From Ignavibacteriota bacterium (GTDB taxonomy: Bacteria > Bacteroidota > Ignavibacteria > Tepidaquicellales > Tepidaquicellaceae), in assembly GCA_003158365.1 (NCBI GenBank), contig PMIW01000135.1:1-5033 (forward strand): a DNA stretch of 5,033 nt. The letters are read 5' to 3'. The notes under the pieces are model-generated. The model made no database searches. It was not told the DNA's origin and saw nothing but the letters and a program-made list of their open reading frames with translations. A program made the translations under genes and the position numbers. Below, one piece after another: positions 1-5,033 of the stretch. The first letter of the stretch is position 1, and every line of letters begins with the position of its first letter.

Positions 1-1248
1 CAGCAATGGTTTCCGAATATGAACGGAAGCACGATTACAAGTATGACATTTCTCGATAGCTTGACAGGATATGCTGTTACAAGTACAAATTCATCTGTTC
101 AGGCATATATACTAAAAACTACGAATGGCGGAGATAATTGGAATATAATTTATACATATGTTCCACCATCTACAAATTCAGGATTTAGAAAGATTCAATT
201 TGCAAATAGTAATACGGGATTTGCATCGACAAATTATACAAACTTTTTTAAAACTACTAATGCCGGATTAAATTGGATTGATTTATCAAGTGTAATATTT
301 AGCGATGATGATATGGCAGTTATTAATGCTGATACAATTTTGGCAGTGAGCAGTAGTGGATTAGATGGCGGTGTATTCCGCTCAACAAACGGTGGATTAA
401 ACTGGCAGGCATTAGGACCTACAGGCGGTTCGGGACAACCGAATATAATATATATGTTCAATAAAGATATAGGGTTCTCAGACGATAATAGTGTTGGAAG
501 CCGTATGAAAAAAACAACAAATGGAGGGGTTAATTGGACATTATTAGCACCGAACGAATCTTTTGCAGATATAAAATTAATAGATAGCTTAACAGGATGG
601 AAATGTAGTGGTGATATAAAGAAAACAACGGATGGAGGTATAAATTGGAATTTACAACAATTACCACAACTATTTTCAAATAATATGATTAATCTTTCTA
701 TATCCAATATAAATAAACAATGGGGAGTAGGGGGTTTTACTGTGATTAATAATAAAGCATATGGAATAATGTATAAAAGTACAAACGGAGGAATAAACTG
801 GGGATATCAACTTGCAGATACTTCGATTCATATAGTAAGATATTGGTCTGTAAATTTTATTAATAATAATATTGGGTGGGCTTATGCAACTTCTACCGGT
901 GTACATACAACAACAAATGGTAGTGACACGACATTTTATACAGGAATTAATAATATTTCTCAAAGCCCTCCTAAAAATTTCGAATTAAAGCAAAACTATC
1001 CAAATCCATATAATAATTCATCATTAATAGAATATTATTTAAATGAATCAGGCTGGGTGAAGTTAAAGATATTTGATATTACAGGCAGGGAAATGGCAAC
1101 GCTTATAAACGAAGAACAAAATACAGGTGGGTATGGAATTCCTATTGCAGTTCAGCTTTCGAGCGGAGTTTATTTTTATAAATTGGTTTACATCAACCGA
1201 AAAGGCGAAATGCAGATGGAAACGAAGAAAATGGTGTTGCTTAAATGA
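1..1248 (+). CDS. Secreted beta-propeller-like repeat protein with T9SS type A sorting domain, 5' partial
   Basis: The reading frame is open to the left edge: six codons (QQWFPN) precede the first ATG at 19. The sequence there already looks like the middle of a repeat, so the true start and signal peptide lie outside the window. Numbering from the ATG at 19, a K/R-[ST]-T-[ND]-[GA]-G-x-N-W motif recurs at residues 33-41, 78-86, 121-129, 165-173, 202-210 and 253-261. A degenerate copy lies near 297. The period is about 44 residues, and most units also carry a [ST]G[YFW] or IG[FW] strand (LTGYAV, NTGFAS, LTGWKC, NIGWAY). This is the pattern of YCF48/BNR-like beta-propellers. Residues 321-409 form a type A T9SS sorting domain: NYPNP, IFDITGRE, LSSGVYFYKL and a terminal ETKKMVLLK. 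By family knowledge such proteins cross the outer membrane through T9SS and are surface-anchored or released. Ligand and role cannot be read from the sequence. No catalytic motif is visible. Confidence 0.9.
   Translation, partial: QQWFPNMNGSTITSMTFLDSLTGYAVTSTNSSVQAYILKTTNGGDNWNIIYTYVPPSTNSGFRKIQFANSNTGFASTNYTNFFKTTNAGLNWIDLSSVIFSDDDMAVINADTILAVSSSGLDGGVFRSTNGGLNWQALGPTGGSGQPNIIYMFNKDIGFSDDNSVGSRMKKTTNGGVNWTLLAPNESFADIKLIDSLTGWKCSGDIKKTTDGGINWNLQQLPQLFSNNMINLSISNINKQWGVGGFTVINNKAYGIMYKSTNGGINWGYQLADTSIHIVRYWSVNFINNNIGWAYATSTGVHTTTNGSDTTFYTGINNISQSPPKNFELKQNYPNPYNNSSLIEYYLNESGWVKLKIFDITGREMATLINEEQNTGGYGIPIAVQLSSGVYFYKLVYINRKGEMQMETKKMVLLK
979..1248 (+). other. T9SS type A C-terminal sorting domain (coding segment)
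   Basis: This segment encodes the last 89 residues of the secreted repeat protein. It has the family's typical order: F-x-L-x-QNYPNP, a hydrophobic Y-x-L strand, the core V-x-L-x-I-F-D-x-x-G-R-E, a glycine-rich turn, L-S-S-G-V-Y-F-Y-K-L, and a basic terminal strand (TKKMVLLK). In known T9SS cargo this domain is recognised at the outer-membrane translocon and usually cleaved. The common PFNPST after NYPN reads PYNNSS here, a mild departure that leaves the rest of the fold intact. Confidence 0.88.
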
Positions 1249-1250
1249 TT

Positions 1251-1280
1251 CCACCACGGCGGATGCCCTCCACAGCGGGT
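1251..1280. repeat. GC-rich imperfect tandem repeat, two 14-bp units
   Basis: Two copies of a 14-mer, CCACCACGGCGGAT (1251-1264) and CCTCCACAGCGGGT (1267-1280), agree at 11 of 14 positions and are separated by GC, giving a 16-bp period. Counting directly, 22 of the 30 bases are G or C, against surroundings that are mostly A and T. The repeat begins two bases after the stop codon of the T9SS cargo gene. Each unit is partly self-complementary (CC..CC against GG.GG). It may be a fragment of a dispersed genomic repeat; one window cannot show that. Confidence 0.5.
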
Positions 1281-1364
1281 CTTTGACAAAAAACGCATAA
1301 TGAGGAATGATTAATAAATAATAAGTAATAGGGGGTTGGAAAATTAAACGGTATATAAAACGAA

Positions 1365-1420
1365 ACTGCCGGAAGAATTTTAATTAAGTATTATCTTAAA
1401 TCTGAATTCTTTCCGGCAGT
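1365..1420 (-). terminator. Long hairpin, probable terminator of the HTH gene
   Basis: The arm ACTGCCGGAAGAATT (1365-1379) pairs with AATTCTTTCCGGCAGT (1405-1420). All 15 bases pair, with one extra T bulged in the right arm. The 25-nt loop contains a second small stem, TTAAG (1384-1388) with CTTAA (1395-1399). Read on the minus strand, the hairpin starts 34 bases after the stop codon of the HTH gene and is followed by the T-rich TTTCGTTTTATA, as expected for an intrinsic terminator. On the plus strand the hairpin is followed by A-rich sequence, so termination of the T9SS cargo transcript is less certain. It could still work in both directions between these convergent genes. Confidence 0.65.
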
Positions 1421-1454
1421 AAAAAGTAAATCTATTTTATAATTTGTAATTAAA

Positions 1455-1979
1455 TTATTTTATAACCTTTCCGCTTGCAAAACCAAATTCCTTGGAATAT
1501 TCCTGGCTTTTTCCGGTAAGTTTTAAATTAACTACTATTTTAGTATTTCTGAAAAGTAGACTTTCTTTTAATACGTCGTTAATATCGTTGCAGAGATTTT
1601 CCGCTTCGTGAATGAAGTCGACGGGTTTTTGCTGCCTGATTATTTTTCCGCTTTTAGTTGTTTTGAAATCATCTTTGGCGGCATAAATTACTTCTCTGAA
1701 ATCGGCTTTATCAGCGTCAAGAATTTCAGATAAAGCTTTTTTGTTTTCGAAATCCAATAAATCTTCCAAAGATACTTTTGCATTATTCCTGTTCAAGAAA
1801 TCGAGGAATGACAAAAGGTGATTTAATTTCCATTCGAACTTACCATCAAGCATATATTTCAGGCTTGAGTGAGGGATGTTGGATTCTACAGCTATCCTAT
1901 AAGGCGTTATGCCCCATCTCTCTTTTAAATCTTTGATAATGCGTTTGAGTCTTCTGTTAAGCTTTTGATTGTCCAGCAT
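1455..1979 (-). CDS. Small helix-turn-helix (Cro/C1-like) protein
   Basis: This 174-residue protein starts at ATG 1979-1977 and ends in TAA. Residues 1-21 are a basic helix (LNRRLKRIIKDLKERW). Residues about 25-46 read as a helix-turn-helix: TPYRIAVESN as the second helix, a turn at IP, then HSSLKYMLDGK as the recognition helix. LNHLLSFLDFLN (52-63) then matches the closing helices of Cro/C1-type domains. A DNA-binding role is inferred from that pattern. The C-terminal half (about 80-174) is charged, has no membrane segment, and I do not recognise it. No Shine-Dalgarno is seen; the start is preceded by an A-rich stretch. The gene lies 305 bp downstream of argS, so it probably has its own promoter, and a 12-bp inverted repeat lies 64-106 bp upstream of its start codon. 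It could be a host regulator or a remnant of a mobile element; no phage or toxin-antitoxin partner is visible. Confidence 0.78.
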   Translation of the reverse strand: MLDNQKLNRRLKRIIKDLKERWGITPYRIAVESNIPHSSLKYMLDGKFEWKLNHLLSFLDFLNRNNAKVSLEDLLDFENKKALSEILDADKADFREVIYAAKDDFKTTKSGKIIRQQKPVDFIHEAENLCNDINDVLKESLLFRNTKIVVNLKLTGKSQEYSKEFGFASGKVIK

Positions 1980-2284
1980 GGCTTTTTTGTTTTAATTAAG
2001 TTAAAAAAAGTTGTGAATTAAATAAGCAATAAGTATATATTCTTTTAATATTATACATCCGAAGATTGACAAAATAATATTAAAAATCAATACAAATCTT
2101 TCATTATTAGAAACTCATTACAATATAATAAAATTTCTTTATATTTTAAATATTTATTTTTGAATACACGGTATTAAAAGCGGTATAATCAATACTATAC
2201 ACTGAAGAGTGTCTTAAATTAATGGTAGTTTATCCGATTTTTTCCATAAGTTCTTTAGAATTATTTAACAATTTTCGAAAACTG
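1980..2284. other. AT-rich gene-free spacer between argS and the HTH gene
   Basis: No convincing coding region is present on either strand. The stretch should hold the 3' end of the argS transcript and the promoter of the HTH gene. Visible structure is limited to the 12-bp inverted repeat at 2043-2085, a repeated CGGTAT (2169-2174 and 2181-2186, 12 bp apart), a small hairpin ACACT-GAAG-AGTGT (2199-2212), and the 10-bp palindrome TTTTCGAAAA (2272-2281) three bases after the argS stop codon. None of these is a standard terminator with a T-run on the minus strand. Confidence 0.6.
2043..2085. repeat. 12-bp perfect inverted repeat upstream of the HTH gene
   Basis: TTTTAATATTAT (2043-2054) and ATAATATTAAAA (2074-2085) are exact reverse complements with a 19-bp spacer. 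Each arm contains the self-palindrome TAATATTA, so the core is also a direct repeat with a 29-bp period. On the minus strand a TATAAT hexamer (2055-2050) overlaps the left arm, 70 bp upstream of the HTH start codon. This could be an operator or promoter region for that gene. The arms hold no G or C, so chance in AT-rich DNA is a serious alternative. Confidence 0.4.
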
Positions 2285-3922
2285 TTACATCCTTTCGGGT
2301 GATTTTATACCGATAATTGTGAATCCGCTGTTTAATATCTTTTGCACGGCTTTGCATATGCAAAGTCTGGCAAATGACAGAGAAGGATTTTCCAAATCCA
2401 GAACTCTGTTGTTATGATAAAAAATATGAAAAGATTCAGCAACAATATTCAGGTAGCTGATTAACCTGTGGGGTTCGAGAGTTTTAGCAGTATCTTCGAT
2501 TTCTTCAGGGAACCTTGAAAGCAGTTTAAGTAAATTCATTTCATATTCATCTTTGATCAAATCCAGGTTTAAATCTTCCAATTTGAATTTTTTGAATGAT
2601 TCAAAATTTTCTTCTGCGTTCCGCAAGATTCCGCAGATTCTTGCATAGGCATACTGGAGGTAGTAAACGGGATTTTTATCGGACTGTTCTTTTGCAAGCT
2701 CGACATCGAAATCCAGATGTGTGTTTGCGGAGCGCATAATAAAAAAGAACTGAGTGGCATCTATTCCGACATCATCTATAAGGTCATCGAGATAATATAC
2801 ATTATCACTTCGCTTGCTCATTTTAAAAGATTCATTGCCTTTTTTGAAAGTGACCATCTGGTGGATGATGACTTTTATTTTATCGGTATCGAATCCTGCT
2901 GACTGCACGCCGAACAAAACTTCTTTATAAGTATCGAAGTGGTCGGAGCCGAAGATATCGATAATCAAATCGAATTTTCTTTTGATTTTATCTATGTGGT
3001 AAGCCATATCGGGGAGGCGGTAAGTAGGTTCGCCCGTGGCTTTTACAATCACTTTATCTTTTTCGAATTTACCGCTCATCTTAAGCCAGACGGCGCCTTC
3101 GTTTTCATAAGAGAGATTTTTTTCTTTAAATATATTTTTCAGTTCGTCTATGTTTCCGTTTTTATAAAGAGAAGTTTCATTATAAAATATGTCGTGAACA
3201 ATCCCGAATTTTTCGAGTGTCTTTATAATCTTATTGAAGTTTTCTTTTTCACCGAAGTTTTTAAAGAACTCGAGGTCGGAGGAATTTACCAATTTATCTT
3301 TAAATTCATCAGCAATTTTATTTGCAATCTCTTTAATATATTCGCCGACGTATCCATCCTGCGGGAAAGGGAAGTCAGGATTAAAAATCTGCTCATACCT
3401 TGCCCGGATTGATTTTGCGAGGTTATTCATCTGGTTGCCTGCATCGTTATAATAATATTCGCGTGTGACTTTATAGCCCGTCCATTCGAGAAGGTTTGCA
3501 ATTGCTTTTCCGAGGCATACCTGGCGTCCGTGTCCTGCGTGAAGGGGACCTGTGGGATTTGCGCTGACCCATTCTATATTGGCAGTTTTGCCGTAATTAG
3601 TATTAAGCTTTCCGTAATCTTCAGAACCAAGAATATACAGAAGTTCATTTTTGAAATAATTATCGGAAACAAAAAAATTTAAAAATCCCGGACCTGCGAT
3701 ATCAGCTTTAGAAATTTTATGTGAATCCATTTCTAGATTATCCAGAATATTTTTTGCGATTTCACGGGGATTATTTTTCAATTCTTTGGAAAGGAGCATA
3801 GCAATATTAGCGGAGAGGTCGCCGAATTTTTTATCTTTCGGTTCATCAATAATAAATTCCTTTTCGGGGTAATCCAGTTTCTTAAGAGCTTTTAATATTT
3901 CAAGTCTGATATATTCTTTCAA
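2285..3922 (-). CDS. argS: Arginyl-tRNA synthetase
   Basis: This cytoplasmic class I aminoacyl-tRNA synthetase charges tRNA-Arg with arginine using ATP. The 545-residue length is normal for bacterial ArgRS. Residues 1-85 are the N-terminal additional domain (GDLSANIA, ADIAGPGFLNFF). The catalytic Rossmann core carries ANPTGPLHAGHGR (121-133) with the HIGH-type motif HAGH at 128-131, then EYYYNDAGNQ (155-164). KMSK is at 367-370, followed by YYLDDLIDDVG and RSANTHLDFD. From about 418 the DALR-type anticodon-binding domain follows (VYYLQYAYARI, then SFHIFYHNNRVL), ending in the typical SPERM. The start is TTG at 3922-3920: an in-frame stop lies upstream with no ATG between, and the first internal ATG (residue 42) would remove half of the N-terminal domain. 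The start lies 16 nt after the stop of the upstream SDR gene, suggesting co-transcription. Ribosome-binding signal is weak (AAGAAA). The intact motifs indicate a working housekeeping enzyme. Confidence 0.97.
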   Translation of the reverse strand: MKEYIRLEILKALKKLDYPEKEFIIDEPKDKKFGDLSANIAMLLSKELKNNPREIAKNILDNLEMDSHKISKADIAGPGFLNFFVSDNYFKNELLYILGSEDYGKLNTNYGKTANIEWVSANPTGPLHAGHGRQVCLGKAIANLLEWTGYKVTREYYYNDAGNQMNNLAKSIRARYEQIFNPDFPFPQDGYVGEYIKEIANKIADEFKDKLVNSSDLEFFKNFGEKENFNKIIKTLEKFGIVHDIFYNETSLYKNGNIDELKNIFKEKNLSYENEGAVWLKMSGKFEKDKVIVKATGEPTYRLPDMAYHIDKIKRKFDLIIDIFGSDHFDTYKEVLFGVQSAGFDTDKIKVIIHQMVTFKKGNESFKMSKRSDNVYYLDDLIDDVGIDATQFFFIMRSANTHLDFDVELAKEQSDKNPVYYLQYAYARICGILRNAEENFESFKKFKLEDLNLDLIKDEYEMNLLKLLSRFPEEIEDTAKTLEPHRLISYLNIVAESFHIFYHNNRVLDLENPSLSFARLCICKAVQKILNSGFTIIGIKSPERM

Positions 3923-3938
3923 ATTTTTCTTGTTTAAA

Positions 3939-4922
3939 TTATTTCAGCCATTTCATTTCTTTATACCAGTCAATCGTTTTTCCGAAAGACTCTTCGAGCG
4001 TATATTTTTCTTTAAAGCCGAGTTCTTTTTTTGCTTTTTCATTGGTGAAGACCCATTTTGTTCTGGTTATGTCGAAGCATTTTTCAAGGTTAAGTGTTGC
4101 GGCTTTATTTGTGAACATAGAAAAAAACTGCGCAATTGCTCCGACCGAATAAACTACCCCGTGCGGGATTTTTATTTTTATTGCTTTTTTGCCGAGAAGT
4201 TTTGACGTTATGCTTCCGATTTCATTCCAGTTATATTCTTTATCCGAGCAGATAAAATAAATGCTTCCGCTAATTGTATCTTTTTCGGCGGCGAGGATTA
4301 TACCATCTACAAGGTCTTCGACATAAATTAGGCTAAGGTATTTTTCTTTGAAACCCATAACGCTGTTCAATCCGCCTGCGAAAGTTTTGAAGTAAATAAA
4401 TATTTCAGTATCACGGGGACCGAAAACTGCGGGCGGCCTTACAACTACAACAGGGAATTTATCTTTATATTTAATGACCTCATCCTCAGCCATTTTTTTC
4501 GTTCTGCCATAGGTTGTTTGAGGTTTTGGTACATATTCTTCCGTCATAGGTTTATCATCGGGATTTGGACCGCAGACCGCACCTGAGGAAATATGGATGA
4601 ATTTCTTAATACCCGGATTAAACTTTAATGTCAGTTCGAGCAGGTTTTTGGTTGCAAGGAAATTTCCCTTTTCAAAGCCTGCTTTATTTTTAGCTTTTAC
4701 GACACCTGCAACATGGAAAATAAAGTCCATATCTTTGATTGTTTCGGCGAGTATCTCATTCGAGAACAAATCTCCTTCGACGAGGTGAACGTTTTTTCCT
4801 TTTAACCATTGCAGGTTGGATGTTTTGCGGATTAAGCAATAGACTTCGTATCCTTTACTTAACAAACTATCAGCCAGATGGCTTCCAACGAATCCGTTAG
4901 AGCCTGTAATTAATGCCTTCAT
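3939..4922 (-). CDS. Extended SDR: NAD-dependent epimerase/dehydratase family protein
   Basis: This protein belongs to the extended short-chain dehydrogenase/reductase family: a Rossmann NAD(P)-binding half followed by a substrate-binding C-terminal half. Numbering from the chosen start, MKALITGSNGFVGSHL opens with the nucleotide-binding TGxxGxxG at 6-13. EGDL (49-52) supplies the Asp that usually contacts the adenine ring. HISSGAV (110-116) holds the catalytic Ser113, YGRTK (138-142) is the active-site YxxxK, and RPPAVFGPRD (162-171) and YVEDLVDGI (200-208) are family landmarks. The end (LGFKEKYTLEESFGKTIDWY) is also typical. Substrate is unknown: nucleotide-sugar epimerases, dihydroflavonol-reductase-like and 3-beta-HSD-like enzymes share this layout. 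An in-frame ATG seven codons upstream (4943-4941) would add MTLLKKN. I prefer 4922-4920 because the family usually begins a few residues before the glycine motif. It is the first gene of a likely two-gene unit with argS, 16 nt apart, with no evident functional link. Confidence 0.9.
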   Translation of the reverse strand: MKALITGSNGFVGSHLADSLLSKGYEVYCLIRKTSNLQWLKGKNVHLVEGDLFSNEILAETIKDMDFIFHVAGVVKAKNKAGFEKGNFLATKNLLELTLKFNPGIKKFIHISSGAVCGPNPDDKPMTEEYVPKPQTTYGRTKKMAEDEVIKYKDKFPVVVVRPPAVFGPRDTEIFIYFKTFAGGLNSVMGFKEKYLSLIYVEDLVDGIILAAEKDTISGSIYFICSDKEYNWNEIGSITSKLLGKKAIKIKIPHGVVYSVGAIAQFFSMFTNKAATLNLEKCFDITRTKWVFTNEKAKKELGFKEKYTLEESFGKTIDWYKEMKWLK

Positions 4923-4939
4923 ATTTTTTTTGAGTAATG

Positions 4940-4977
4940 TCATAGAATTTATCTATTATTATATGTATTTTCTATGA
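4940..4977. repeat. 8-bp inverted repeat at the SDR gene start, possible operator
   Basis: TCATAGAA (4940-4947) and TTCTATGA (4970-4977) are exact reverse complements with a 22-bp spacer, so their centres are 30 bp apart, close to three helical turns. The spacer contains a minus-strand TATAAT (4963-4958), without a good -35 partner. If translation starts at 4922 the repeat sits in the leader/promoter. If it starts at 4943 the left arm covers the start codon. It is placed where an operator for the SDR-argS unit would be, but it is short and AT-rich. Confidence 0.3.
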
Positions 4978-5033
4978 TAATTTTTGTATTTAAACTTTTC
5001 ATATAAATAATGGATTTATTTCAAAAATGTTAC

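Noticed and set aside
234..707. A 157-codon minus-strand frame opposite the T9SS cargo gene
   Set aside because: Its repeated PPFVVFF segments are just the antisense of the TNGGxNW repeats, so it carries no independent coding signal.
121..920. Repeating T-N-G-G coding pattern considered as a DNA-level tandem repeat or CRISPR-like array
   Set aside because: The repetition is at protein level, with variable spacing of 37-51 codons and divergent DNA; it reflects beta-propeller units.
2066..2096. Possible plus-strand promoter TTGACA followed by TACAAA
   Set aside because: The spacer is 19 bp, the -10 is poor, and no plus-strand gene lies downstream; chance in AT-rich DNA is the simpler explanation.
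2199..2212. Hairpin ACACT-GAAG-AGTGT as the argS terminator
   Set aside because: The stem is only 5 bp, it lies over 70 bases after the stop codon, and no T-run follows on the minus strand.
2939..3412. A 157-codon open frame on the plus strand within argS, and other long frames opposite the real genes
   Set aside because: It lies fully antisense to a well-supported argS frame. The protein has biased Phe/Ile-rich composition and no recognisable domain; it is a shadow of the real gene.
4958..4963. Minus-strand TATAAT as a defined promoter for the SDR gene
   Set aside because: There is no reasonable -35 partner, and Bacteroidota promoters often follow a different consensus (TAnnTTTG), so I did not list it as a separate feature.

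Overview
This is an AT-rich window with three complete protein genes and one gene cut by the left edge. The first gene ends in a type A C-terminal sorting domain of the type IX secretion system (T9SS). That system is restricted to Bacteroidota and relatives (the Fibrobacterota-Chlorobiota-Bacteroidota group). The wording of the tail (FELKQNYPNP..., LSSGVYFYKL, ETKKMVLLK) resembles Ignavibacteria-like members, but that placement is inference. The lack of clear Shine-Dalgarno sequences and the A-rich stretches before the start codons fit the same group.

Layout, left to right. Positions 1-1248 (+) hold the C-terminal part of a secreted beta-propeller-like protein built from repeats of about 44 residues with a T-N-G-G-x-N-W motif, followed by the T9SS signal. 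Positions 1249-1454 lie between convergent genes. They hold a short GC-rich imperfect tandem repeat and a long hairpin that is probably the terminator of the next gene. Positions 1455-1979 (-) encode a small protein with a Cro/C1-like helix-turn-helix and an unrecognised C-terminal half. Positions 1980-2284 are a gene-free, very AT-rich spacer with a 12-bp inverted repeat upstream of the helix-turn-helix gene. Positions 2285-3922 (-) are argS (arginyl-tRNA synthetase), apparently starting at TTG. Positions 3939-4922 (-) are an extended short-chain dehydrogenase/reductase of the NAD-dependent epimerase/dehydratase type. It lies 16 nt upstream of argS and is probably co-transcribed with it. The last 90 bases are its upstream region.

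The genes do not form an obvious pathway. The SDR gene and argS look like an ordinary housekeeping pair, the HTH gene stands alone, and the T9SS cargo gene is a separate convergent unit. I see no CRISPR array, insertion sequence, tRNA, rRNA, defence system or biosynthetic cluster. Nothing here amounts to a clearly new biological system. The points worth a second look are small: the GC-rich repeat, the inverted repeats in front of the two minus-strand transcription units, and the unassigned HTH protein.
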